From JANXQG01 sp963709175 (GTDB taxonomy: Bacteria; Planctomycetota; Planctomycetia; Pirellulales; Thermoguttaceae): a DNA stretch of 64,000 nt. Shown here one piece after another: positions 48,576-59,141 of the stretch; the first letter of the stretch is position 1, and every line of letters starts with the position of its first letter. The stretch spans positions 2,294,001-2,358,000 of the forward strand of contig CAVPVK010000007.1 in NCBI GenBank assembly GCA_963709175.1, given 5' to 3'. Position numbers and translations under genes: made by a program. The notes under the pieces were generated by a model. That model searched no databases. It was not told the origin of the DNA and saw only the letters and a program-made list of their open reading frames with translations.

Positions 48576-50735
48576 ATGAGCCAGATTTCCACGGCTGCCA
48601 ACGGCGCGTCCAGCAAGGTCTGGCCGATCCGTTTTCTCCTGTTCATCGCCGGGCTAGGCGGCCTGCTCTACGGGATCGACGTAGGAATTATTGCCGGGGC
48701 CCTGCCTTATTTGGAGGCGACGTCCGGCCTCAATGCCGGCCAGCTCTCGGCGATAGTCGCCGCCGTATTGCTTGGCAGTGTCATTTCCACGCTTTTTGCC
48801 GGCCTGCTGGCCGACTGGCTGGGTCGCAAGAAACTCATGATCTTCAGCGGCCTGCTCTTCGTGCTGAGTATTCCCGCGATCGCCTTAGCCCAGGGATTTA
48901 CGCCGTTGATTCTCGGGCGGTTGCTGCAAGGAATCAGCGCGGGCCTTATTGGCGTCGTCGTTCCCCTTTACCTGGCGGAATGCCTCAGCGCGTCCGACCG
49001 CGGCAAAGGTACGGGCATGTTCCAATGGCTTTTGACGCTAGGCATCGTGGCCGCTGCCGTCATCGGCTACTACTTTAGCGGCTGCGTGGACGAAGTGGAG
49101 AAACTCAACGACGCCGCGCAATTGTTCGCCTTCAAGGACACTGCCTGGCGAAGCATATTCTGGGTCTCCTTGCCGCCAGGCGTTCTTTTCGTACTGGGAA
49201 GCTTTTTCGTCGCCGATTCACCCCGCTGGCTTTTTCGTTGCGGCAGGAAAGAAGCGGCCCGCGCCGCCTTGCTCTTCTCGCGGACGCCCACCGAGGCGGA
49301 AGTCGAGATGCGGGAAATGGAGGAAACGGCTGCTGCCGAACGGGCAAAGACCTCTGCCGATGGCGGCCGTTTCAAGGAATCGCTCTTGCGTCGCAAGTAC
49401 GTTATTCCCTTCGTACTGGCCTGTATCATCCTGGCCTGCAATCAGCTTACCGGCATCAACTCGATCATCCAGTACAACACCACGATCCTCATTCAGGCCG
49501 GCCTTAGCGATAAGTCCGCCCATTTGGGCTACGTCGTCTTTACCGTGGTGAACTTTCTGGCCACGATCGGCGCGGTCGTGCTCGTCGATCGCAAGGGACG
49601 GAAGTTCCTGCTCACATTGGGCAGCGGAGGGATTATCGTTTCGATGGTGGCGGTGGGCATGGTGTTTCGCAACACCGAGCAACATCGCGTCGACTGTAAA
49701 GACGCGGTGCAATCGATGGTCGCGGACTGTCGCGACATTTCCCTGATGTTCGAGCGTTCGGCCGCAGATGTGCAGGCGAAAAAGGGCTCGGTCTTGACGC
49801 TCACCTTCCCCGAACGCCTGTTCCGCGACGCCAAGGTGGATTTGGGCGCGGGGAAGGGACAGGTTGTCGTCCACTTCAAGAAGCCCGCCCGCGAAGCGCA
49901 AATCCTCAAGAAGAGCAAAGACGCCGGCGCGAAACTTCGCTTGTCCTTTGCGGGAGAGCCTGCATCCGCCGGCGAGCAGACCTTGCCGATCGACGACGAA
50001 CTTATCGCCGCCGCGCAGGTCGCGGAGGGAACACTTGTGCTTGAGGCCGCCGTCAAGATCAAGGAGGCAAATCTGAGCGAGCCGTATCCCCAGGCGATCC
50101 TGCACTTCAACCAGGAGACGGCGGACCGGCTCTTGGCGGGAGCGGCCGAGACGGGGCGGGCCATTGTGGGCAAGCCCGCCACCTTGACCGTGATCTACGG
50201 TTGTGGCGACTTCACCGCCGCCACCAACGTGGTGCGTTCTGACGACGACAAGGCCAAGCCGCTGGAAATTAACCGCAAGGGCTGCCTGCCTACAAGCGGC
50301 GTCGATGCATTTTTCAAGAATCCCTTCGCCAACCTGGCGCAGTCGCAGTCGGCGACGTTGCGGATCGACAACGCCCTGATCACTCCCGTACCGAGCGTGG
50401 AGAACGGCTGGCTGACGGCCGGCCTGATCTATGTCTTCTGCGCTTTCTTCGCGGTCGGGCCGGGAGTCTGCGTCTGGCTGGCGCTTTCCGAGTTGATGCC
50501 GACGCGCATCCGTTCCAACGGCATGAGCATCGCCCTGGTGCTCAACCAGGCCGCCTCGACTACGATCGCGGCGATTTTCCTGCCGACGGTGGGCAAGTAC
50601 GGCTACGCCACGATGTTCTTTGCCTTCGCCGCGTTCACGGTCATCTATTTCGTCACGGCCGCGTTTTTCCTCCCCGAGACCAAGGGCAAGACCCTGGAAG
50701 AGATCGAGGAGCATTTCAGCGGCGAGAAGAAATAA
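48576..50735 (+). CDS. Sugar porter (MFS) with ~240-residue extracytoplasmic insert
   Basis: The 719-residue protein is an MFS sugar porter: GGLLYGIDVGIIAGALPYL (helix 1), LADWLGRKKLM, LGRLLQGISAGLIGVVVPLY, and ACNQLTGINSIIQYNTTIL (helix 7). Usual members are about 470 long. After helix 9 (VSMVAVGMVF, near 360) comes an extra ~240 residues (about 365-605) without transmembrane character, with TLTFPERLFRDAKVDLGAG and EQTLPIDDELIAAAQVAEG, before helix 10 (GLIYVFCAFFAVGPGVCVWL). In the porter fold the 9-10 loop faces outside, so the insert probably forms a periplasmic domain. It ends with PETKGKTLEEIEEHF. It should import galactose or another monosaccharide with protons. Confidence 0.88.
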   Translation: MSQISTAANGASSKVWPIRFLLFIAGLGGLLYGIDVGIIAGALPYLEATSGLNAGQLSAIVAAVLLGSVISTLFAGLLADWLGRKKLMIFSGLLFVLSIPAIALAQGFTPLILGRLLQGISAGLIGVVVPLYLAECLSASDRGKGTGMFQWLLTLGIVAAAVIGYYFSGCVDEVEKLNDAAQLFAFKDTAWRSIFWVSLPPGVLFVLGSFFVADSPRWLFRCGRKEAARAALLFSRTPTEAEVEMREMEETAAAERAKTSADGGRFKESLLRRKYVIPFVLACIILACNQLTGINSIIQYNTTILIQAGLSDKSAHLGYVVFTVVNFLATIGAVVLVDRKGRKFLLTLGSGGIIVSMVAVGMVFRNTEQHRVDCKDAVQSMVADCRDISLMFERSAADVQAKKGSVLTLTFPERLFRDAKVDLGAGKGQVVVHFKKPAREAQILKKSKDAGAKLRLSFAGEPASAGEQTLPIDDELIAAAQVAEGTLVLEAAVKIKEANLSEPYPQAILHFNQETADRLLAGAAETGRAIVGKPATLTVIYGCGDFTAATNVVRSDDDKAKPLEINRKGCLPTSGVDAFFKNPFANLAQSQSATLRIDNALITPVPSVENGWLTAGLIYVFCAFFAVGPGVCVWLALSELMPTRIRSNGMSIALVLNQAASTTIAAIFLPTVGKYGYATMFFAFAAFTVIYFVTAAFFLPETKGKTLEEIEEHFSGEKK

Positions 50736-50741
50736 CCGCGG

Positions 50742-53356
50742 TCACCGCACCTCAGCCTCATACCAAACCGTTCGGTGCCGCGGGTCGAGGCGAAGCAGGG
50801 CCTTGCCGTCCGCACTTTCCACCGCCGCGGCGGCGCGGCGCATGCCCGATTCGTCGAGCGGATAGAACCGCACGCGGTTGGCGGCCACCGGCAAACGGAT
50901 TTCGGCGGCTATCCCTTCGCACAATTCGGGCTCGTGGCCCCACTGCCTTCCCAGCGTGACTTTGTCGCCCGGCAGATACCGCAGTTGCGCCCCTCGTTCT
51001 GCGCCACGCCAGTCGCCGCCACAAGGATCCGACCCGGCTGGTCGAAGCCCGCCCCGTCGCGACAGACCAGCGAGAGCATGGCCCAATCCAAGCGAGTGAC
51101 GCCGATCTTGATTCGCACGCCGCCCAAGTCGAAACTCCTATCGCGGACGAACCCAGTAAAGAGCTTCGTCTGCGGTGAGTTCACTGTGAAGCACCCCGCG
51201 CCAGGTTCCGAATCATCCCAGCTCAACTGGCCCGTGTCGGAAACGAAGCGCCGCGTCGCCTTGCCGATCGGCTCGATCAGGCCGGCCGACGTCGTTCCTT
51301 TGCCCAGGTCCATGGCCAGGGCATGCACGAGCGATTGCCGCTCATCCTGGCCAAATTCGCCAGCAGAGAGCCGCCAGGCCGTCCGCATCTCGTGCAGTTT
51401 GCTCCGCTCGGCTTCCTCGGTTACGGGCACCAGGACCACTGTGCGGGCGGGCGCCACGTCGCCGCGGACGAACATCGCTGCGCAGGCCGGCATGTGGACG
51501 ATCTGCGGCGTAACACTCTTCACGTCGAAGAAACTGGGAATGCGGCGGGGCTCGAAATCGCGGTCGTGGCTATAGGCGAAGCTGAAAATGGCGTCCCACG
51601 ACTGGAAAGCCCCAAACGCCGCGATCATCGGCAGTCCCTCCGCCGCATAGACGTTCGGCTGCGGATGGTTGTACTCGCTCACTGTGAAGGCCATGCCCGC
51701 CACGCGCCGTGCCGCCAGGCCGGCGAGAGTACCGCCGGGCGAGTTCACCAGCGCCGTGTTGAGCACGCTCCAGTTCCCCATGTCCCAGGGGCGGCCCGGG
51801 AATTCAGGATGGTTCCAATAGGCGTGGGCGTCGAGATAATCAAGTCCGGCCTGGATTCCCGCGGGGCTGTAGCCCAACTGCGTGCCGGAAATAAGCGAGC
51901 GGACGCCCAACTCGTCCTTGAGGAAGCGGTACATGCCCGACCAATAGCTCCGCTCGGTATCGTAGATGAAATCCACGAAGTCGTTGCGCTGGGTGGCCGA
52001 GGCCCCGAGTTCGTCGTGGCGGAGAACCAGAATCGTGTCGTCATCGAGCCGATCGCCGGCACCGACGCCGATCGTGCCGCCCGGCCGCAGCGAGACGGCC
52101 GCCAGCTCATAAACGCCCGGTTGGAAGCTGCCGAACGCGAGCCGGCCGTTGGCGTCGTCACGGTCGGCCACGAAGGTATAGCGGTGCTGCTTCCACTCCG
52201 TGCCCAAGGGGAAGTCCGTGCTCAGCCCAATCTGCTCCCACGGCTCATGGGCCATCATGCAATTGACGCTCATCCGCCTGCCGGTCGCGGAGCGGGCAAA
52301 AAAGCTCAGCGTGTAGGGCCGGTCTTTCTTCAGTTCGAAACCGGCCTCGATAAGCTGGGGTCGCCAGGCAACGCGGCCCAGGTGCGTGACGACGAGTTTC
52401 ATCTCGCGGTGCCCGTTGGGGCCGCCCGTTGCAAGGGTCCAGCCGGCTTTGGCCAGGTCATCGGTCTCCAGTTGCCAGTGCCCGGTCGGGACCCGGGTGA
52501 AGTCGCCATCGAGAAGCATCTCTTTTCCCAGCGGCCTGTCGATGGCTTTCCATGCGCGGCGGAGCGACGCCATGTCAGGGTACTTCTTCCGCAACCAGGC
52601 GTTCCAGCTCTGGCGAAAGGTCGCGGCATAGGGCTCTGGCAGGTTGTCGAGTTGTCCCCAGCCCCATTGGGAGAACAATGCGTTCTCGTTATTGATTTCG
52701 ACGAACGCCACCGCAGGCTCCTCCGCATAGCGGTTCTTCGTGTACGGGTTCACGTGGGTGAGCAGGTCTCGGGCGTACCTCTTTTGCAGCGCGATCATCC
52801 GCGGCTCAAAATTGTCGAGCCCCTTATCGAACTCCGGCCGCATTGAGCGCGCCGTGAAACCCTCGGCGGCGTCGAACCAGCGCGACACGTGCAGATTCAG
52901 ATCGACATAGATGCCGCGCTCTTTGAACCGGGCGACGAGATAATCCAGCCGCTGAAGTTGCTTGGGGTCGATGGTCAGATGATTCGGGCTATCGCCCCAG
53001 ATGGCATATCCGTCCATATGGTGCAGCCGCACGCAGTTGATGCCTAACCGGGCCAGTCGAGCGGCCAGGCGTTGCGCCTCTTCCGCTGAAGGAAAGCAGG
53101 CTTCGAAACAGATGTTCGTGGCCCAAAAGCGAATCGGTTTTGTCGTCGCCGCTTTGCCGACGACAAGTTTCCCGGCCTCCGTATGGACGAATCCCCGCTT
53201 GCCCGCCGGCCGTTCCAGCAACTCGGAGACGTTGGTCAGATTCGCTGGGGCGTCGTATGAGACGACAAACGGAAACAGCGGCTCCTTGGCGGAGAGATTC
53301 GAGAGGGACGCGACAAGGAAGAACGTCGACAAAAGGCAGGCGGAACTGGTTCTCAT
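50742..53356 (-). CDS. Secreted GH5-like glycosidase with carbohydrate-binding insert, one frameshift
   Basis: ATG 53356 begins a signal peptide (MRTSSACLLSTFFLVASLSN). The barrel has INCVRLHHMDGYAIWGD, acid/base Glu in AFVEINNENALFSQW, and nucleophile Glu in AFTVSEYNHPQPNVY. Between them is a CBM4/9-like module (LLDGDFTRVPTGHWQ ... TEWKQHRYTFVADRD). At about 50995 (gaggggcgc) the frame shifts; the continuation AQLRYLPGDKVTLGRQWG ends at 50742. Joined length is about 870. The clan is GH-A; the family is nearest to GH5 but not certain. It faces the porter gene convergently with only 6 bases between. Confidence 0.75.
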
Positions 53357-53468
53357 GGGCGGGATTATTGACGCGATTGGACGGGGGGCGAAACGGCCTT
53401 CCATGGTAGCAATGCTTGAGCGAGCATGCCAGCGTTATTGTCCTCAGACCCCACACTCGGCAGCCAAG

Positions 53469-53500
53469 AAATAAACGGGAGCCGCGCCAGGCGGCTCCCG
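53469..53500 (-). terminator. Rho-independent terminator
   Basis: A 9-bp stem (GGGAGCCGC/GCGGCTCCC) with a 5-base loop, followed on the - strand by gtttatttctt. It ends the message of the secreted protein gene at 53534. Confidence 0.75.
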
Positions 53501-53533
53501 GTTTGCGATGCCCAATTCATTCGCTGGTTGCCG

Positions 53534-54334
53534 TTAGTTGGCGGCCACCGCTTCGGCCCGGGGCGCGACGCTGGAGTGGTAAAGCTCCCAGCCTTGCGGC
53601 GTAGCGGCAAATTGATAGACGCCGTCGCTGAGCGAATAGCGGGCGGTGTCGTTGCCCGAGCCACGATCAAATTCGATGACCTCATTGGCCGTCAATTCCA
53701 GGTCTCGCGTCTGGCCGGCCTCGAGCGAATAGGGCTGGCCGTTCACAGCGAAACCGAGCGTGGTCTGGGTCTCGGCCGGATTGACTATGCGAACGGTCTT
53801 CGCCGCGGGCGTCGGCTGTGGGCCGCCCTCGGGCCCTATCGCCTCGGCGTCATAAGTGCAATCGCAAGGCGTGTAATAACAAGAGCAGACGTTGTAGCAG
53901 GGGCTGTAGTACCAGGGGCAATAGCCGCAGTAGTCATATCCGCCGTAACCCCACCATCCGCCCCAACCGAAACCATATCCCCATCCCCACCAGTTCTTAC
54001 CCGGATACCACTTCTTGTTGAACTTCTTGAGATGATCGTTCTTGACGAGGTTCTTGTTCAGCCCCTTGTCGAGACCCTTGTCAAGGCCCTTGTTGATGAC
54101 CACCTTGTTACCGAGATTCTTGGGCGTATTGACCTGTCCAGTCTTGATTTGACCGGTAAAGCTGGTCGGGCGGACGTTCTGGATCGAGGAAACGTGTGAC
54201 GTTCCCAACGAATGAAAATGGCTGCCGGAAACGCTGTGGCCGCCCGACGAATGGCCGGAACTGCGGGCCTGAGCGGCGGGGAGTGCGACGGCCAGTGCGA
54301 GGACCACCGACAAAAATGTGCATGTGTTTTTCAT
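53534..54334 (-). CDS. Secreted protein with GLDK repeats and Gly/Trp/Tyr-rich centre
   Basis: The 266-residue protein has a signal peptide (MKNTCTFLSVVLALAVALPA, AQA). It contains a Ser/His/Gly-rich part, a short repeat (GLDKGLDKGLNK), a basic stretch, then a Gly/Trp/Tyr-rich centre (WWGWGYGFGWGGWWGYGGYD) with several Cys pairs, and a C-terminal beta-domain (TLGFAVNGQPYSLEAGQTRD, YQFAATPQGWELYHSSVAP). Such proteins are common in planctomycetes with unknown role; the Cys and Tyr content suits an extracellular structural part. Terminator on its 3' side. Confidence 0.7.
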   Translation of the reverse strand: MKNTCTFLSVVLALAVALPAAQARSSGHSSGGHSVSGSHFHSLGTSHVSSIQNVRPTSFTGQIKTGQVNTPKNLGNKVVINKGLDKGLDKGLNKNLVKNDHLKKFNKKWYPGKNWWGWGYGFGWGGWWGYGGYDYCGYCPWYYSPCYNVCSCYYTPCDCTYDAEAIGPEGGPQPTPAAKTVRIVNPAETQTTLGFAVNGQPYSLEAGQTRDLELTANEVIEFDRGSGNDTARYSLSDGVYQFAATPQGWELYHSSVAPRAEAVAAN

Positions 54335-54810
54335 GATCGAACCCTTTCTGAGGTCTTTTCTTGTGCTGTGCCTGGCGAGCCGGAACTGCCCGGCTCACGC
54401 TTCACCCTCTACTACGGGCGAAATCGGGAACCGCAACAACGCGACGAAGAAAATTCGCTGAAGAAGGCGAAATCGCCGTTTCTAAGGGGCTCGCGTCCTT
54501 TTTTGGGGGCCGTCGGCGTAACGCGCCGGTTAAGGAGAATGCCCACGTACCTACACAATTACGCACAACCGGGATTTTATTGTCAACCGGCCCAGGGATC
54601 AATCGTGCCGCCACGCTCGGGGCATACGGCAGCATCCAGGGCCGGCGTGAATATCTAAGAAATTTCACGACTGGGCCCTCCACAAGTGAATGACACGAGA
54701 GTACAATAATTGGAGGTCTGCTACATCTCCACAAGGGAATAGGCATCGTCACGCCAAGCAATGACCTCGGGTCGCCGGTCAGCTATTGTCCACGCCGACT
54801 GTCCCCCGAC
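54335..54810. other. Divergent intergenic region
   Basis: No coding frame is convincing. A REP-like hairpin (GAGCCGG/CCGGCTC, 54377-54396) lies at the left end. The leaders of the secreted protein gene (-) and the response regulator (+) are in this region. Confidence 0.5.
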
Positions 54811-54840
54811 TTGACGAAGCCACATTATATGAAATATAAT
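54811..54840 (+). promoter_or_regulatory. Sigma-70 promoter of the response regulator
   Basis: TTGACG (54811-54816), 18 bases, perfect TATAAT (54835-54840). The region is locally AT-rich (atatgaaatataatatcat). Ribosome-binding site gaggg lies before ATG 54885. Confidence 0.8.
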
Positions 54841-54884
54841 ATCATATTCCAAAAGCTGGGTGGACAAAACACTAGAGGGAAAAA

Positions 54885-55542
54885 ATGGCCATACGTTTGA
54901 TGATCGCAGACGATCATGCGGCAATTCGAGCCGGCGTGATTAGCCTCATTCAAGGTACCGAAATCGAAATGGTGTGCCAGTCAGAGACGTGCGACCAAAC
55001 CGTCAAGTACGCACTGGCCTGCCAACCCGATGTACTACTTTTAGACGTACAATTGGCCGGCGAGGATGGTCTCATGGCCTTGGAACAAATCAAGCGAGAC
55101 AATCCGAAGATTTCGGTGCTGATTTTTTCCGTCAGCGAGGAGGTCAAGGACATGGCCCTCGCCCGGAAATTGGGTGCCGATGGTTACGTCTACAAGGGAA
55201 CCACCCGCGACAACCTCTTGGGCTATATCCGTCGTGCCGCCATGCACAAGAGCGTATGGGCGCCCCGGCAGATTCGCCAGGTCGTGAGCCGCGGCCACCG
55301 AGGCTTTGGCCAAGAACGACCGCAACCCGCTCAGCCCTCGCGAAGTGGAAGTCCTCCGCAAGATCATGACTGGGCTTTCCAACGACGCGATCGCCGAAGA
55401 GTTGAAGATCGACATCGAGACGGTCAAGCAGCACGTAAAGCACATCCTTCGCAAACTCCACGTCGAGGACCGCACTCAAGCGGCTTTGCTTGCCTTGCGG
55501 ACGAATCTTCTCGAAGAAGAGCCGATCGGCGGTCCCACCTGA
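54885..55542 (+). CDS. NarL/FixJ-family response regulator, one frameshift
   Basis: Residues 1-125 form a receiver domain: IRLMIADDHAAIRAGV with acidic pair, phosphorylated Asp in DVLLLDVQLAGEDG (about residue 54) and LGADGYVYKGT. The frame shifts by one base near 55291-55294 (ccgcggccacc), then gives NPLSPREVEVLRKIMTGLSN and DIETVKQHVKHILRKLHV, a LuxR-type DNA-binding domain. Total about 218 residues. It is activated by a sensor kinase not in this window. The one-base surplus is probably an error, since both domains are complete. Confidence 0.88.
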
Positions 55543-55579
55543 CCGCAAGCCGGTCAGGCAGAGCTTTTGCAATCTACCC

Positions 55580-55624
55580 GTAGGATGGGACAAGCTCGCG
55601 GGAAGCGAGCTTGTCCCATTCTAC
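55580..55624. repeat. Near-perfect 20-bp inverted repeat
   Basis: GTAGGATGGGACAAGCTCGC pairs with 55605-55624 (one G-T), loop GGGAA. It lies between convergent genes and could end both transcripts, although no T-run follows on either side. It looks like a REP-type palindrome. Confidence 0.8.
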
Positions 55625-55645
55625 GTCTCCAGCGTCCTGCTTCGG

Positions 55646-58600
55646 TTACCGATTGAAACCTACAAAGAAGCTGAAGACCTGCCGCTGGTCTCCGGGTTGG
55701 GACGTGATGGGGAAGGCAAAGTCAAGGGCAATCGGAGCGGGACCCATCATGGGGATCGTGATCCGCAGCCCAAAGCCGGGAGCGACGCGGACCTGGTCCA
55801 CCCAATCGGTAATCGTCGGTTCCACCGTGCCGGCATCGACAAAGCACACGCCGCGAAGCATGTCGTCGGCGGTGATGGGGAAGAGGTACTGCGCCGAGGC
55901 TAGCATCTGGAAATCGCCGCCCACGCCCATCCCATACACAGGGTCGCGGGGCGTCACACCGCGGAAGGCGAAACCGCGGATGGTCGAGAAACCGCCCGCG
56001 TAGTATCGTTCGAAAATCGGCGTGTCGTCGCCGGAATAGCCGGCTTTGAGCGTCAAGCTCAACACGTGCTTGCCCGATCGGTCGGCCCGCTGGAAGATGC
56101 GGAAGAACTGGCTCATTTCCATGGATACCCGCGGGTACTGGAACGAGCCGACCGTCTCCTCAAGGCTGGCTGAGATCAAATGCCCTTCCGTGGCCAGGAA
56201 GGGATTGTCGCGGGTGTCATGCCGCAGCGAGACCCCAAGAGTGTAAAGCTGGTTGTGCCCTAGCACGTCTTCCAAATCCGGCACGGGGTAGGCGGGGTTC
56301 TTAATATAGACGTTTTGGCCCTGGAAATTGACGCTTCCGGTCAGGTCGTGGGTAAACTGGTACCCCAGGCCAACGCTTCCGCCCGCGCGGTCTTCGGTCC
56401 ATTCCGTGTAAATTCTCTGGTAGTAGTAACCGCCAAGGCTCAGGGCCACCGGTTGGTTGTTCAGATAAGGTTCCGTGAAGTTAACTGAGTAGCGTTGGAC
56501 TTGCGTGCCAGGCACCAGTTCCAAGCGGAATTTCTCACCGGCGCCCCGCCAGGCCCGGCCCTCCATGATATCTTCCCAACTCGTTGGAATGTTCCGCCAA
56601 TCGAAGTTTTGCTCGTCCAAGGTGATGTTGCCCACGAGGCCCGATTCGGAGTTCACACCAACGCCGAACATCAGCCGCCCCGTCTGCGTTTCTTCGGGCG
56701 AAATCTTGATGGGCAGGTCCTGCAGCGGGTCACCAGTGGCCGTGGGAACCATCGAAGGCTCGGGATTGCTGAACAGATCGCCGGCGACCGCGACTTGGGT
56801 CACCGGCCTGGCTGCCGGCCCTTGTGGCGTATAAATACCCTGACCGCTACTAGAGGCGTCGGCCATGTTAGTTCCGGGCGCGGTGGGCGAAGGCGGGTAA
56901 TACGTCGCCCCGTTATTGATGGGAGCACCGTACCCCGGCGGATTGTTTGCCGGAGCATATCCGGCCGGCGGAGCATAACCGGCCGGCGGAGCATAACCGG
57001 CCGGCGGAGCGGAGTATCCCGCCAGTGGCGCCGGTGAGTAGGGACCAAAAGGCGGCGATGCCGCGACGTTGTTGTCGGCAGTCGCGGGCGGAGTGTAGTA
57101 CATGGTGCCCTGGGGTTGCGGCGCAGAGGTGTAGTTCTGCGCGGGGCGGCTGGGTACCCACCGCTATTGCCGGACGTCGCCGGCGGCCAGCTCTGGCCTT
57201 GTGATGGGGGTTGCGGCTGCGTCCAACCGTCCGCCGGTTCATATCGGGTAGTGAAGCGGACTGATGGCTGCAGGTTTTGCGGTGCATACGTTGCCGGCGG
57301 ATAGGCTTGCCCCGAAGTCATCTCCGTCGCTGTGGGCGTTGGCGGTAGAGTCTCACCCTGGTACGTCGGTTGCGGACGGCCCGGTTCTTCAGACTCCGGC
57401 ACCAGCGTTCCCGCGGCGATATTGAGATCCAGATAGCCTTCGCCCGGCGGCAACGGGGCCTGGCCCCCCGGCACGCAGTAATAAGTAGTCCTGCGCTGAC
57501 CGCCGGCGACCGCCGATTCGCCGCCGTCGGCAACCGGCGGCGAGTAGACGATTTTCGGCTCGACACCCTTCTGGGGTTCAACCTTGAAGAGCTGTGCGGC
57601 CTTCAAACGCCGCTCGCTGGCAAGGAACTCGCGCGTATCGGCGATATCGCCGGGCGCGAAGGAAAGGCGGTTGATCACCGTAAAAACTTGCGTGTGGGGA
57701 TTCTCGCCTTTGATCTGGATGTTAATGCGGCCCACTCTGTAACGGGCGCCCTCCTCGATGTTGTAGACGATGTCCAGCGTGCCGGGCACCGCGTCCAAGC
57801 GGTTGTCGGCCGCGATCTTGGCGAAGACGAAGCCGTCGCCGCCGTACTCGTCGCGGAGTTTCTGCAAGTCGATGTTTTGCTGGTTCTGGTCGAAGTACTG
57901 CCCACCGCGGAGCTTCAGATCCTTGTCCAGCCGGGCGGTATCGAATCGCTTGTTGCCAAGGACCGACACATTACGGACCATGTAGCGCGGTCCCTCGTCG
58001 ATCACGAAGGTCAACGTCAGCCAGTTCTGATTCTCGTTGAACTCCAACTCCCGGCCGACGCGGGCGAAGAAAAAGCCAAAAGCGCGGTAGTAGGCAGTCA
58101 GCTTGGCCACGTCCTCGTCAATCTGCTTGCGGTCAACTTCGCCGGCAAAGAGATAGAAATAGGGCGGGTGCGACTCGATGATGGTCTTCAAGCGCGCGGA
58201 GCTAATGAAATGGTTGCCGACGAAGTTCACCCAGAAGATTCGCTGCCGCGGCCCTTCGTCGACGAAGTAGACTACCCTGCGGTCGCCGGGCTTGTTGCCC
58301 TCCAGGACCGTAACGCGGACCTTGCTGTAGCCCTTCTTCTGATAATACTCCTCGATCTTGCGGCGGCCATTCTCTACGGCGAAGGGATCGGCCGCGTCGC
58401 CCGGCTTGAGTTCGGCCTCTTTCCTGAGGGCCTTGGTCTGGAAGGTGTCGTTGCCGACGATGATGACTTCCTTGAAAAGCGGCCGTTCCACGACACGGAA
58501 GATGACGATCAATCCGCCCGGCACCGGCTGGGTCAGGAACTCGACATTGACGAAGACACCCATCTTGAACAACTCGCGGACGTCCTGCAGGACCTGCGGC

Positions 58601-58905
58601 TTGTCATAGGCCCGACCAATGCGGGTGTGGATCTTCTGCAAGATCTTGTCGCGGCTGACCGTGACAATGCCCTCGATACGGATGCCAACCACGTTGGGCT
58701 CGGCCGGCGGGACGGGCGCGGCGGCGGGCAAAGAGGCCGCGGGCGATTGCATCGGCGGGACATAACCGCCCATCGGGCGTCCGTCAGGCCCCAGCATCGG
58801 CGCTGCTGGCGGCAGTTGCGCGAGGCAGGCCATACCAGACAACACCAACATCGCGCAGAGCGCGGCGCGGACGCATACGCCTGCGGTGATCGGCGGTCCA
58901 GCCAT
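55646..58905 (-). CDS. bamA: Outer-membrane assembly protein BamA with long disordered linker, one frameshift
   Basis: From ATG 58905: signal region, then POTRA repeats (VVGIRIEGIVTVSRDKILQK, PLFKEVIIVGNDTFQTKAL, RYMVRNVSVLGNKRFDTARL, RYRVGRINIQIKGENPHTQV) up to about residue 450. A ~290-residue Pro/Gln/Gly/Tyr-rich linker follows, with a tandem 18-bp repeat encoding PPAGYA (56952-57010). The frame shifts by one base at about 57142-57150 (gcgcggggcgg). The barrel (GRLMFGVGVNSESGLVGN ... YYAGGFSTIRGFAFRGVTP ... QVFSFFVGFNR) completes it. BamA inserts outer-membrane barrel proteins and is essential, so the shift must be an error or be bypassed. The linker is absent in standard BamA (about 800 residues). 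About 1086 residues. Confidence 0.9.
56952..57010 (-). repeat. 18-bp tandem repeat in the bamA linker
   Basis: About three copies of ggcggagcataaccggcc encode repeated PPAGYA units, nearly identical at base level, a sign of recent slippage expansion. Confidence 0.8.
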
Positions 58906-59141
58906 CAAGGCCCTTTCCCGAACGGCCCCTGCCACAATCCTCTTTGTCCGACGGCGGCGGCTCTGGCACATTCGGTATCGTTCGCAGTTTTTCAGAAAAG
59001 ACGCGCGGACATTCGTCGAAAAGACAAACTTACGGACGGCGGGAAAATACCCTAAGCCTTGACATCAAGCAAGGCTACTTGCCAGAAAAAACATGTGGCA
59101 ATGCTAGATTTCTGCCGAGAGAAAGGTAAACCAGGCAAGCA

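Noticed and set aside
51323..52846. Long open frame on the + strand (about 500 codons)
   Set aside because: It is antisense to the GH5-like gene, has no family motif, and its codon pattern mirrors the real gene's GC-rich third positions.
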